Assembly (NCBI GenBank): GCA_001708385.1 | Contig: CP012388.1 | Coordinates: 3,782,001 to 3,846,000 of the forward strand | Origin: Flavobacterium psychrophilum | GTDB lineage: Bacteria > Bacteroidota > Bacteroidia > Flavobacteriales > Flavobacteriaceae | Direction of reading: 5' to 3' | DNA length: 64,000 bases | Shown: in pieces, positions 8,549-16,720 of the stretch | How the letters are laid out: the number at the start of each line of letters is the position of its first letter | Position numbering within the stretch: position 1 is the stretch's first letter | Notes under the pieces: generated by a model | Told to the model about the DNA's origin: nothing | The model's database searches: none | The model's input: only the letters and a program-made list of their open reading frames with translations | Position numbers and translations under genes: made by a program

Positions 8549-9001
8549 ATGAACGACCTCTTAAATGAAAAAGATTTTTCTGCAAGCCAGTATAACCCCT
8601 GGCCTTTGTTCAGGCGGTTTTATCTTTTTGCAATAGCACAGATTGCCGTAGTTCAGTTATGTGTGTCGTTTATACTATCTGTTAGTGGAATCCTTATGTT
8701 TTTAGTGTACCTGCTTCTTCCGGCTGTAACCGTTGTATGGATGTTTACATCGAATACTAAAAACTTTCTGTTAGAGAGAAGAATTAAGATAATCGCTATC
8801 GTCTGGCTAATGTTATCCTTTACGATAACCAACCTTATTGTAAACATAGCCAAGATAGCCTTTCGGCCTACAATGTATGTGTTCTTAGATTTATGGCAAC
8901 AGTTGTTAGTTAGTATACTGTTTTTTATAATACAGCTTGGTGTGTGCTTTTTGGTTGTATCTGTTGTGTCGGGAGTAGTGAAAAATAAGCTTCAGAATTA
9001 A
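8549..9001 (+). CDS. Small membrane protein (intact paralog 2 of 3)
   Basis: A 150-residue protein with four hydrophobic segments (about 27-47, 50-67, 80-102, 115-142). Its N-terminus has the E-K-D-F then Y-N-P-W motif shared with the broken copies at 6165-6631 and 9025-9493. Charged residues (ERR) separate the two membrane hairpins. I do not recognise a named family. It is the only copy of the three with an unbroken frame, and is spaced 23 bases from the next copy, which suggests co-transcription. Confidence 0.7.
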   Translation: MNDLLNEKDFSASQYNPWPLFRRFYLFAIAQIAVVQLCVSFILSVSGILMFLVYLLLPAVTVVWMFTSNTKNFLLERRIKIIAIVWLMLSFTITNLIVNIAKIAFRPTMYVFLDLWQQLLVSILFFIIQLGVCFLVVSVVSGVVKNKLQN

Positions 9002-9024
9002 AAAAAAATATTTCAATAGCACTT

Positions 9025-9493
9025 ATGGAGGACCTGATAAAAGAAGAAGAGTTTTTAGTTAAAAAGGAATACTATCCGTGGAAGAGGTTAGCCTTTTTTT
9101 ACTTTGTGGGTTTGCTAGAGGCGGTAGGTATCTATATATTTAGTCTTGGTTATTCTGAATTTCCAGAGATATTTGACCCTGTAATGAATATTTTTTTCTT
9201 ACTGCTTTTATAATGCCATTTGTAATGATATTTAGTAGCAGAAAAATATGGCTATTGCCCAGACTAAAAATCGTGGTTTCTTTAGCACTTTTAATGATGG
9301 TGTACTTTTTTGCATTTGTATTGTTTCATCCTGTTTTTGGAAGCCAGTTGTTTTCAAGTATTTCTGAATACAGTAGTTTGACGTATTTCGTGTTATTCTT
9401 TTCAGTAGTGTATATTTAATAGTTACGCTAATAATATTATATGTCATATCACTACTAAATCGTCGTAATACTAAAAAGCTATCTGTTTCTTAG
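9025..9493 (+). pseudogene. Frameshifted small membrane protein (paralog 3 of 3)
   Basis: The coding signal moves through three frames. Frame one runs from ATG 9025 (with E-E-E-F and Y-Y-P-W) to the T7 run at 9191-9197; frame two continues to about 9410 (SSRKIWLLPRLK); frame three gives a last membrane span and ends at TAG 9491-9493. Two single-base deletions explain it. Restored length is 156 residues, against 150 and 155 for the other copies. The restored stop lies one base from the end of the convergent gene at 9495, which supports the reconstruction. Decay and assembly or sequencing errors cannot be told apart here. Confidence 0.6.
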
Positions 9494-9494
9494 T

Positions 9495-10403
9495 TTATAC
9501 CACAATCGTCTTCCCTTTAGAAGACATTCTTCCCTGTTCAAAATAAAAATTGATCTGTCCCAGGTTAAGTCCGTAACAGCCTACCTGGTTTACGAGTACT
9601 TCTTTGCCTTCGGTATTTTTCTCGATGTAGGGTTTGTTTAAGAAAGTATGGGTGTGCCCGCCAATAATAAGGTCTATGTTCTTAGTGTTGCGTGCCAGTG
9701 TAAGGTCGCATATTTTAGAAGGATCATTAGTGTATAAAAAGCCGAGGTGAGAAAGGCATATCACCAAATCGCATTTCTCATTATGGCGAAGGGTGCGTGC
9801 CATATCCTGTGCTACCGCAAGCGGATCGTTATAAACGGTTTCCAGGTAGTTTTTCTGTTCTACAAGTCCATGCAATTCTATTCCCAATCCAAATACGCCT
9901 ATTTTAATGCCATCTTTTACAAAGATCTTGTAAGGCTTAACCAGTCCGTCGAGTATAGTATTCTTAAAATCGTAATTGGCTGAAACAAAATCGAAAGTTC
10001 CGTGAGGTAATTGCTTTTTGAAGCCCGCCAGTCCGTTATCGAAATCGTGGTTTCCTAAGGTGGCAAGGTCATACTGCATCATGCTCATTAGCTTAAACTC
10101 CAGTTCACCACCGTAATAATTAAAGTAGGGTGTACCCTGAAAGATATCCCCGGCATCCAGTAATAAAGTGTTAGGGTTCTGCTTGCGAAGTTCCTGTATT
10201 AATGTTGCCCTTCGTGCAGCCCCGCCCATATTAGGGTATTTAGGGTCGTCCACAGGAAAAGGGTCTATATGGCTGTGCACGTCGTTAGTATGCAGAATAG
10301 TTATTTTCTTTACCGTAGGTTCTGCAAAGCTGCTAAGTGACAGTCCGCCTAATACCAATGCCGATCCTGCAGCTGTTTTTTGTATAAAATCCCTTCTTTT
10401 CAT
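9495..10403 (-). CDS. 5'-nucleotidase, metallophosphatase half (Tat signal)
   Basis: A 302-residue protein with a twin-arginine signal (KRRDF, then a hydrophobic stretch ending near residue 28). The rest is the N-terminal catalytic domain of UshA-type 5'-nucleotidases: TNDVHSH, DAGDIFQG, GNHDFD and GGHTH supply the dinuclear metal ligands. It would hydrolyse nucleotide or UDP-sugar phosphates outside the cytoplasm. The substrate-binding C-terminal domain normally on the same chain is absent and is encoded by the adjacent upstream gene (10405-11184), one base away. Confidence 0.92.
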   Translation of the reverse strand: MKRRDFIQKTAAGSALVLGGLSLSSFAEPTVKKITILHTNDVHSHIDPFPVDDPKYPNMGGAARRATLIQELRKQNPNTLLLDAGDIFQGTPYFNYYGGELEFKLMSMMQYDLATLGNHDFDNGLAGFKKQLPHGTFDFVSANYDFKNTILDGLVKPYKIFVKDGIKIGVFGLGIELHGLVEQKNYLETVYNDPLAVAQDMARTLRHNEKCDLVICLSHLGFLYTNDPSKICDLTLARNTKNIDLIIGGHTHTFLNKPYIEKNTEGKEVLVNQVGCYGLNLGQINFYFEQGRMSSKGKTIVV

Positions 10404-10404
10404 A

Positions 10405-11184
10405 TTATTCTGTTATAACGTGCTGAGTGGTTATTACCGGAAGTGTATCGGTTGCTTTAAAATAATCAATATATAAGTCGCGCAACTTGTAGTCAAGGTC
10501 ATATACGCCTTCATTGGTAGCAAAAAATGTCATGTTGTCGCCGCCACCAATAAGGTAATCTATAGTGCTTATATAATAGGTATGGTCGTTTTCAACAGGT
10601 TTGCCCATAACGGTAATAGTTTTTACCATTCCGTTAGCATCAAGGGTTATGGTAATTCCGGCAATTGGATGCGGCTTTTTACCCTGGGCTATGTAATTGG
10701 CCATTTCGCGTATCTGAGTTCCTTTAAGCGCCACGACTTTCAGGCTGTTTTCAAATGGCATAACTTCAAAGGCAGTCCGTGTGGTAACCGGCCCTTTTGG
10801 GATTATAGATCGTATCCCGCCGTGGTTAAGCAGGCAGGCATCTACGTGAAGTTTGTTACTTAAAATAAAGCGTTTGTCAGTTATATCCAAAGTTGCGTTA
10901 GCAAGAAGGTTGCCTATAGTGGTATCCCACTTACCTTTGCTTTTATCGAAGGTTTCGGGAGCGTAGGAAATTACGGACTCCAGGTCTTTGTCAATTGAAT
11001 CACGATAAGGGGCAATGTAATTTTCTAAAGCTGCTGTATGTAGTAGCGATGCGTCGATGGTTGTTTTTCTGGCTTCAATTTTGTTGTTATAAAATCCTGT
11101 TGTACCACACGCACTAAATTGAAGTATTGTTAAAAATAAAACAAACCGCCAGACGCTTGTGTTATACTTTTTTATTATTATCAT
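10405..11184 (-). CDS. 5'-nucleotidase C-terminal domain lipoprotein
   Basis: A 259-residue protein equivalent to the substrate-binding half of UshA-type 5'-nucleotidases: LNHGGIR carries the Asn-Gly-Arg used for substrate contact, TAFEVMPFEN follows, and GGGDNMTFF is the base-stacking region. I start it at 11184 (MIIIKK) and not the upstream in-frame ATG at 11223 because this puts a good lipoprotein signal at the end (LQFSAC, C26). The phosphatase half follows one base after its stop on the same strand. Together they probably form one enzyme from two polypeptides, one lipidated and one Tat-exported. Confidence 0.88.
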   Translation of the reverse strand: MIIIKKYNTSVWRFVLFLTILQFSACGTTGFYNNKIEARKTTIDASLLHTAALENYIAPYRDSIDKDLESVISYAPETFDKSKGKWDTTIGNLLANATLDITDKRFILSNKLHVDACLLNHGGIRSIIPKGPVTTRTAFEVMPFENSLKVVALKGTQIREMANYIAQGKKPHPIAGITITLDANGMVKTITVMGKPVENDHTYYISTIDYLIGGGDNMTFFATNEGVYDLDYKLRDLYIDYFKATDTLPVITTQHVITE

Positions 11185-11213
11185 TGCGAAGACCTTTATT
11201 TGAATTATTTTTG
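11184..11213 (+). promoter_or_regulatory. Promoter of the DUF6913-dapA genes
   Basis: TTG (11184-11186), 19 bases, then TATTTTTG (11206-11213): both halves of the flavobacterial consensus at correct spacing, 21 bases before the ATG at 11235. Confidence 0.55.
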
Positions 11214-11234
11214 TAATCGACAAGTAAAAATACT

Positions 11235-11753
11235 ATGTTTTTGAAGTTTATTAAAGATTTTGGCCTTAAAAAGATTATTAAGAAAAGTTTACCGGGATAT
11301 AAACCGGTTGCTCAACCTGATGTCGTGGCAACTGTTGGTATCCTTATAGATGAGAGCTACTTTTTTGATAAAGAGCTGCTTATTAAAGATTTTGAGGCTA
11401 ACGGAATTAAAAGGGAAAACATACAAACCCTTAGCTTTAAAGAAAAGATCAAATCTAAAGAGATAGTAGATTGCTGTCATTACACACGAAAAGATATATC
11501 GGCATCGGGTGAATTTACAAAAGAAGATGTAGCGGCCTTTATCAATACGCCATTTGATATGCTTATTAGCTACTATGACGTAGAAAAAGCACCGCTATTA
11601 CTGGCTACGCTAAAATCTAAAGCAAAGTTTAAAGTTGGTTTTTCGAGCATAGATAACCGCTTTAATAGTTTTATGATAAGCAGCCAGGCAGAAAAGTATA
11701 CTGAGTTTGCCTCAGAATTATTCAAGTATTTAAAAATCCTAAATAAAATTTAA
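11235..11753 (+). CDS. DUF6913 family protein
   Basis: A 172-residue soluble protein without signal peptide or membrane span. It resembles the flavobacterial family annotated DUF6913, with a [10 protein letters not shown] segment near residue 35 and a C-terminal [14 protein letters not shown] helix. The function is unknown. It ends one base before the dapA ATG, so the two are almost certainly co-transcribed; that does not by itself show a role in lysine synthesis. Confidence 0.78.
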   Translation: MFLKFIKDFGLKKIIKKSLPGYKPVAQPDVVATVGILIDESYFFDKELLIKDFEANGIKRENIQTLSFKEKIKSKEIVDCCHYTRKDISASGEFTKEDVAAFINTPFDMLISYYDVEKAPLLLATLKSKAKFKVGFSSIDNRFNSFMISSQAEKYTEFASELFKYLKILNKI

Positions 11754-11754
11754 C

Positions 11755-12633
11755 ATGCAGTCATTAACAGGTACGGGCGTTGCGCTCATTACCCCCTTTA
11801 AAAAAGACTTTTCGGTAGACGTTGAGGCGCTGGAAAGAATTGTAAAATACCAGATAGACGGCGGTATAGACTATCTTGTAGTATTAGGTACTACAGCAGA
11901 AGCCGCTACACTTACAAAGGATGAAAAGGAACTTGTTATAAAGACCGTGTTAAAGGCAAATGCAGGTAAGCTGCCGGTAGTACTTGGTGTTGGAGGCAAC
12001 AATACAGCTGAGGTTGTAGAAGAGCTTAAAACACGCGATTTGTCTGCTTTTACAGCAATACTATCAGTATCGCCATATTACAATAAACCAACCCAGGAAG
12101 GAATTTACCAGCATTTTAAAGCGGTATCTGAAGCTTCTCCGGTTCCTGTAATTCTGTATAATGTACCGGGACGTACGGCAAGCAATATGCTTCCGGCAAC
12201 GGTTATCCGCCTTGCTAACGATTTTACTAATGTTGTAGCTATTAAAGAAGCAGCAGGAGATATCGTTCAGGCTATGAAACTTATCCAGGGTACGCCTAAA
12301 GGATTTTTGGTAATATCAGGTGATGATATGGTTACGCTTCCAATGATACTTGCAGGCGGTGCGGGTGTAATCTCTGTAATAGGAGAGGGCTTCCCGAAAG
12401 AGTTTTCAGAAATGGTTCGCCTAGGTCTTGCTAAAAGGACAGACGAAGCTTACGAGCTTCATTACAAACTGGCAGATTCAATTGATATGATATTTGAGCA
12501 GGGTAACCCGGCAGGTATCAAATCGGTATTCAAACACTTAGGTCTTTGTGAAGATACAGTAAGACTTCCGTTAGTAACCGTTAACGAAGATTTATCAGGC
12601 AGATTGGGTGATTTTGTAAAAAAAATCAGTTAA
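11755..12633 (+). CDS. dapA: 4-hydroxy-tetrahydrodipicolinate synthase
   Basis: DapA condenses pyruvate with aspartate semialdehyde in the first committed step to diaminopimelate and lysine. The 292-residue chain has the barrel signatures: [11 protein letters not shown] at the start, GTTAEAATL (pyruvate-binding loop, with A where many homologs have G), the Tyr in [10 protein letters not shown] (about residue 133) and the Schiff-base Lys in [10 protein letters not shown] (about residue 162). Length is typical. It follows the DUF6913 gene with a one-base gap, and ferritin comes 31 bases later. Confidence 0.96.
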   Translation: MQSLTGTGVALITPFKKDFSVDVEALERIVKYQIDGGIDYLVVLGTTAEAATLTKDEKELVIKTVLKANAGKLPVVLGVGGNNTAEVVEELKTRDLSAFTAILSVSPYYNKPTQEGIYQHFKAVSEASPVPVILYNVPGRTASNMLPATVIRLANDFTNVVAIKEAAGDIVQAMKLIQGTPKGFLVISGDDMVTLPMILAGGAGVISVIGEGFPKEFSEMVRLGLAKRTDEAYELHYKLADSIDMIFEQGNPAGIKSVFKHLGLCEDTVRLPLVTVNEDLSGRLGDFVKKIS

Positions 12634-12664
12634 TTTGTATAGATAACGTTTAAAATAGTACACT

Positions 12665-13177
12665 ATGCTATCGGATACAATGCAAAAAGCGCTTAACGAA
12701 CAGATCAGGATGGAATCAGAGTCTTCTCAGATTTACCTTGCGATGGCTTCGTGGGCAGAAATAAAAGGATTTGAAGGTATTGCTGCATTTATGTTTAAGC
12801 AGTCTGACGAAGAAAGACAGCATATGCTGAAACTTTTAAAATATGTAAACCAACGTGGCGGTGAGGCTGTAATTTCAGCTTTAGATGAACCAAGGCTTGA
12901 TTATACTTCATTCAGGACACTTTTCCGCCAGCTTTATGAGCATGAGGTAAAAGTATCGGCAAGTATTAATGAACTTGTAGATATTGCACTTACAGGAAAA
13001 GATTATGCTACGCATAATTTCCTGCAATGGTATGTTTCTGAACAAATTGAAGAAGAAGCTACCGCGAAAGTGATTCTTGATAAGATAGACCTTATCGGAG
13101 ATGATAAAGGTGGTCTTTATATGTTTGATAATGATATGAAGAATTTTACTGCAAACGGACATAATATCGTGCAATAA
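12665..13177 (+). CDS. Bacterial non-haem ferritin
   Basis: A 170-residue iron-storage ferritin of the FtnA type, which oxidises Fe(II) and stores it in a 24-subunit shell in the cytoplasm. The ferroxidase ligands are visible: E17 (in IRMESES), E50 and H53 (in SDEERQHM), then Glu in HEVKVSAS and the Q-W-Y-V-S-E-Q-I-E-E helix. No haem-binding Met at the bacterioferritin position is apparent. A hairpin terminator follows 24 bases after the stop. Confidence 0.95.
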   Translation: MLSDTMQKALNEQIRMESESSQIYLAMASWAEIKGFEGIAAFMFKQSDEERQHMLKLLKYVNQRGGEAVISALDEPRLDYTSFRTLFRQLYEHEVKVSASINELVDIALTGKDYATHNFLQWYVSEQIEEEATAKVILDKIDLIGDDKGGLYMFDNDMKNFTANGHNIVQ

Positions 13178-13201
13178 ATTCGACAGAAATAAGTTTTAAG
13201 G

Positions 13202-13230
13202 AAGATGTCTTTTAAAGGCATCTTTTTTTA
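13202..13230 (+). terminator. Terminator after ferritin
   Basis: AAGATG (13202-13207) pairs with CATCTT (13219-13224), with partial pairing inside, followed by a T7 run. Confidence 0.65.
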
Positions 13231-13256
13231 TGGCAAAGAGGCTGTAAAAAAAAGAT

Positions 13257-13286
13257 TTTGTATTCTCTAATTATTAACTAAATTTG
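13257..13286 (+). promoter_or_regulatory. Promoter of the bamD-rpoZ-coaBC group
   Basis: TTTG (13257-13260), 18 bases, then TAAATTTG (13279-13286): a good flavobacterial promoter 43 bases before the bamD ATG. Confidence 0.6.
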
Positions 13287-13329
13287 CAGTTGCTTAAAAT
13301 AGCGGCTGCCGGGCAGCGTAACAACAGAT

Positions 13330-14136
13330 ATGGTAAGATACTTATATATACTTTTTATTGCTTTATTGCTTACATCGTGCAGTGAATACCAACAGGCACT
13401 GAAAAAAGACGATATTAAACTTAAATATGAAGTTGCTGAAAAGCTTTATGAAAAAGGCAAATATGGCAAAGCTATCAGGCTTTTTGAGCAGATAGCACCA
13501 TCATACAGAGGTAAGCCACAGGCAGAAAAAATGTTTTATATGTATGCGCAGTCATTGTTCAAAAACAAACAGTACTATACTGCAGGCTACCAGTTTGATA
13601 GTTTTACAGCAGGTTACCCAAGGAGTGAAAAATCAGAAGAAGCACAGTTTTTAGGAGCTAAAAGTTACTATATGCTTTCTCCTCGTTATTCGCTTGACCA
13701 GGTAGATACATATAAAGCACTTGATAAACTTCAGTTGTTTATTGATAACTATCCTAACTCACAGTATATGGCAGAAGCCAATACGCTTGTAAAGGAGCTT
13801 AGGGAAAAACTGGAGAAAAAAGCATTTGAAATTGCAAAGCAATACAACCTGATCTCTGAATATAACGGAGACCATAATGCAGCTATAAAATCACTTGATA
13901 ACTTTATGCTGGATTTTCCGGGTACAAAATACAAAGAAGACGCTTTATTCTATAAATTTGACTCTTCTTACAAGCTTGCTATAAACAGCGTACCGGCAAG
14001 AATGCAGGAACGTTTAAATGTTGCAAAAACAAACTATAATGCGCTGGTTAAGTTCAACGCAGAATCTAAATACAAAGACCAGGCAGATAAAATGCTTGCG
14101 AGGATAGATACTGAATTACAAAAATTTTCTAAATAA
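13330..14136 (+). CDS. bamD: Outer membrane assembly factor BamD
   Basis: BamD is the lipoprotein partner of BamA in inserting beta-barrel proteins into the outer membrane. The 268-residue product has a lipobox (LLLTSC, C17), then TPR repeats over about residues 30-250: AEKLYEKGKYGKAIRLFEQ and ALDKLQLFIDNYPNS are typical. It heads a plus-strand group with rpoZ, coaBC and DUF4835, an order I know from other flavobacteria. Confidence 0.93.
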   Translation: MVRYLYILFIALLLTSCSEYQQALKKDDIKLKYEVAEKLYEKGKYGKAIRLFEQIAPSYRGKPQAEKMFYMYAQSLFKNKQYYTAGYQFDSFTAGYPRSEKSEEAQFLGAKSYYMLSPRYSLDQVDTYKALDKLQLFIDNYPNSQYMAEANTLVKELREKLEKKAFEIAKQYNLISEYNGDHNAAIKSLDNFMLDFPGTKYKEDALFYKFDSSYKLAINSVPARMQERLNVAKTNYNALVKFNAESKYKDQADKMLARIDTELQKFSK

Positions 14137-14143
14137 ACTAGTC

Positions 14144-14461
14144 ATGGATTTAAAGAAAACAACTGCTCCGGTTAACACCATTACCTACAACAAGAATGTG
14201 ATAGAAGAGCCAACAGGTAATGTATACGAAGCAATTACTATTATCGCCAGGCGTGCAAACCAGATCAATACTGAAATTAAAAAAGAATTGATTGAGAAAC
14301 TTGAGGAGTTTGCTACTTATAACGATAGCCTTGAGGAAATTTTTGAAAACAAAGAACAAATTGAAGTTTCTAAATTCTATGAGAAACTACCTAAGCCTCA
14401 CGCTTTAGCAGTGCAGGAATGGTTAGATGATAAGATTTCTTATAGAAAAGAAAATAAATAA
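14144..14461 (+). CDS. rpoZ: RNA polymerase omega subunit (Bacteroidetes type)
   Basis: A 105-residue protein 7 bases after bamD. The central YEAITIIARRANQIN motif matches the omega family helix that contacts beta-prime. The Bacteroidetes form is longer and more divergent than that of E. coli. Omega assists RNA polymerase assembly. Position between bamD and coaBC agrees with other genomes of the group. Confidence 0.88.
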   Translation: MDLKKTTAPVNTITYNKNVIEEPTGNVYEAITIIARRANQINTEIKKELIEKLEEFATYNDSLEEIFENKEQIEVSKFYEKLPKPHALAVQEWLDDKISYRKENK

Positions 14462-14470
14462 TTACTAGGG

Positions 14471-15682
14471 ATGTCTGTTTTAAGCGGTAAGAAAATTTTA
14501 CTCGGCGTTTCCGGGGGGATAGCCGCATACAAAACAGCTTCGCTGGTTAGACTTTTTATTAAAGCAGGTGCACATGTACAGGTTATAATGACACCTGCTT
14601 CTAAAGATTTTGTTACTCCTCTTACTTTATCTACGCTTTCTAAGAACCCGGTTCATTCTTCTTTCTTTAATGATGAAGATGAAAATGCGGTTTGGAACAA
14701 CCACGTAGACTTAGCCCTTTGGGCAGATCTTTTTGTAATTGCACCGGCCACGGCTAATACGTTATCTAAAATGGTTTCGGGCAATTCAGACAATCTTTTA
14801 CTTGCAGCTTATCTATCAGCCAAATGTCCGGTTTATTTTGCTCCGGCGATGGATCTCGATATGTACAAGCACCCATCTACTTTATCCAGTTTTAAAGCCT
14901 TACAGTCTTACGGGAATACAATTATTCCTGCCGAGAGCGGTGAGCTTGCCAGTGGACTTTCCGGTGAGGGAAGGATGGCGGAACCGGAAAATATCATAGC
15001 ATTTATTGAGGCTGATTTAGAAAGTAAATTACCCCTTCGTGGAAAAAAAATACTAGTTACAGCCGGACCCACATACGAACCTATAGACCCTGTGCGTTTT
15101 ATAGGAAACCATTCGTCAGGTAAAATGGGCTTTGATATTGCCAAAGCAGCCGCTGATGAAGGCGCTGAAGTAATTTTAGTAAGTGGTCCGACGCATTTAA
15201 AGCTGAATCATCCGTTAGTAAAAGTGGTAAGCGTAACTTCCTCGGAAGAAATGTACCATGCATGCCATGAGTATTTTGGGGATGTAGATGCTGCTGTTGC
15301 CGCTGCTGCTGTTGCAGATTACAGGCCTAAAGATGTGGCGACGCAAAAGATTAAAAAAAATGAGAGTACACTTTCTTTAGAGCTTGAAAAAACAAAAGAT
15401 ATACTATCTTCTCTGGGAGCGATTAAGAAGGACCAGTTTCTTGTTGGATTTGCCCTGGAGACAGAAAATGAAATTGAGAACGCGAAGCTGAAAATAAAGA
15501 AAAAAAACTTAGATTTGATTGTTTTAAACTCGCTGAATGATGAAGGTGCCGGTTTTGGCAAGCCTACAAACAAGGTTACTTTTATTGATAAAGATTTTAA
15601 CCTTGAACCGTTGGAACTTAAAACAAAAGAAGAAGTTGCACAAGATATTATAAACAAAATAAAATCCCGTTACAATGTATAA
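14471..15682 (+). CDS. coaBC: Phosphopantothenoylcysteine decarboxylase / synthetase
   Basis: A bifunctional CoA enzyme: the C-terminal CoaB half joins cysteine to 4'-phosphopantothenate, and the N-terminal CoaC half decarboxylates the product with FMN. The 403-residue product shows GVSGGIAAYK at the start, the NNHVDLALWAD active-site His, and PAMDLDM. The CoaB half begins near residue 190 (KILVTAGPTYEPIDPVRF, then NHSSGKMG and AAAVADYRP). Length is normal. The DUF4835 start overlaps its last codons by 8 bases. coaE, the last step of the pathway, lies 11 kb downstream. Confidence 0.96.
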   Translation: MSVLSGKKILLGVSGGIAAYKTASLVRLFIKAGAHVQVIMTPASKDFVTPLTLSTLSKNPVHSSFFNDEDENAVWNNHVDLALWADLFVIAPATANTLSKMVSGNSDNLLLAAYLSAKCPVYFAPAMDLDMYKHPSTLSSFKALQSYGNTIIPAESGELASGLSGEGRMAEPENIIAFIEADLESKLPLRGKKILVTAGPTYEPIDPVRFIGNHSSGKMGFDIAKAAADEGAEVILVSGPTHLKLNHPLVKVVSVTSSEEMYHACHEYFGDVDAAVAAAAVADYRPKDVATQKIKKNESTLSLELEKTKDILSSLGAIKKDQFLVGFALETENEIENAKLKIKKKNLDLIVLNSLNDEGAGFGKPTNKVTFIDKDFNLEPLELKTKEEVAQDIINKIKSRYNV

Positions 15683-16559
15683 ATGGTTAGGGCTGTTGCT
15701 GGTAATGATTACCTTTTCTGCAAGTGGGCAGGAACTTAATTGTAATGTAAAAATTAGTTTTGAGCGTATTACCGACGCTAATCCGCAGATATTTAAAACA
15801 CTTGAAAGGTCTTTAAGTGATTTTGTAAACAATACCCGCTGGAGCACAAGGAATTTTGAGAGGAATGAAAAAATAGACTGTTCAATGTTTATTAATGTTT
15901 CTGCTTATAGTAATAACTCATTTACGGCTACATTTCAGGTACAGTCATCAAGGCCGGTTTATGGCTCTACTTATGCATCGCCTGTATTTAACTTTAACGA
16001 TAAAGATTTTAACTTTAGGTATAATGAGGGTGAAAACCTGTATTATAACCCTAATAGTTTTGATTCTAACCTTGTTGCCACAGTAGCGTATTACGCCAAT
16101 ATTATTATTGGTATGGATGCCGACTCTTTTGAGAAATTAAGCGGTACAGAGTATTACCAAAATGCACAAAATGTCGCAAGCCTTGGTGCAAGTAGTGGTT
16201 ACAAAGGATGGAGCCAGCAGGACGGTAACCAGAACAGGTATTTTCTTATTACAGATTTGCTTTCAAATACCTATACGCCATTTAGGGATGCCTTGTATGA
16301 ATATCACCTGATAGGGCTTGATGCTATGTCTCAGGATCAGAAAGTGGGTAAAGAGAAAGTAATGGCTTCATTAAAAACGTTATCCAAGGTGCAGAGCGTG
16401 CGTCCTAATGCTTTTTTGACTAGGATATTTTTTGACGCAAAGTCAGATGAAATTGTAGCTATGTTTTCGGGTGGCCCGACTGTAAATACGGCAGAGCTTT
16501 TAGAGATGCTTAACAGGGTTTCTCCGCTTAACTCCGCAAAATGGAATAGAATTAAATAA
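15675..16559 (+). CDS. Secreted DUF4835 family protein
   Basis: A 294-residue protein with a signal peptide (MYKWLGLLLVMITFSASGQ). The mature part matches DUF4835, a Bacteroidetes-specific family of unknown function that lies between coaBC and recN in many members. Typical segments are LNCNVKISFERI near the start and the C-terminal PLNSAKWNRIK. It overlaps the end of coaBC and is followed by a terminator. Confidence 0.88.
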   Translation: MYKWLGLLLVMITFSASGQELNCNVKISFERITDANPQIFKTLERSLSDFVNNTRWSTRNFERNEKIDCSMFINVSAYSNNSFTATFQVQSSRPVYGSTYASPVFNFNDKDFNFRYNEGENLYYNPNSFDSNLVATVAYYANIIIGMDADSFEKLSGTEYYQNAQNVASLGASSGYKGWSQQDGNQNRYFLITDLLSNTYTPFRDALYEYHLIGLDAMSQDQKVGKEKVMASLKTLSKVQSVRPNAFLTRIFFDAKSDEIVAMFSGGPTVNTAELLEMLNRVSPLNSAKWNRIK

Positions 16560-16579
16560 AACTTTTATACAATATCTTT

Positions 16580-16612
16580 AACCTGTAGTGCTATGTGCTA
16601 CAGGTTTTTTAT
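16580..16612 (+). terminator. Terminator after DUF4835
   Basis: A perfect 9-bp stem (AACCTGTAG at 16580-16588, CTACAGGTT at 16598-16606) followed by Ts. It separates recN from the bamD group. Confidence 0.75.
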
Positions 16613-16694
16613 TTTAAAGAGGTTTAATACTATTTAATTTGCCTTTTAGGTCTTTTTAAAAATTTCCTTAACCTTATTATTTCCTGCTAAATAG

Positions 16695-16702
16695 TATATT
16701 TG
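16695..16702 (+). promoter_or_regulatory. Putative -7 promoter box of recN
   Basis: TATATTTG, a perfect TANNTTTG, 18 bases before the recN ATG and just after the terminator of the upstream group. Confidence 0.5.
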
Positions 16703-16720
16703 TATTGTATTAGGTAACTT

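Noticed and set aside
13202..13230. Hairpin after ferritin considered as an iron-responsive element
   Set aside because: It has a short stem and a T-run directly after it, so it reads as a plain terminator.
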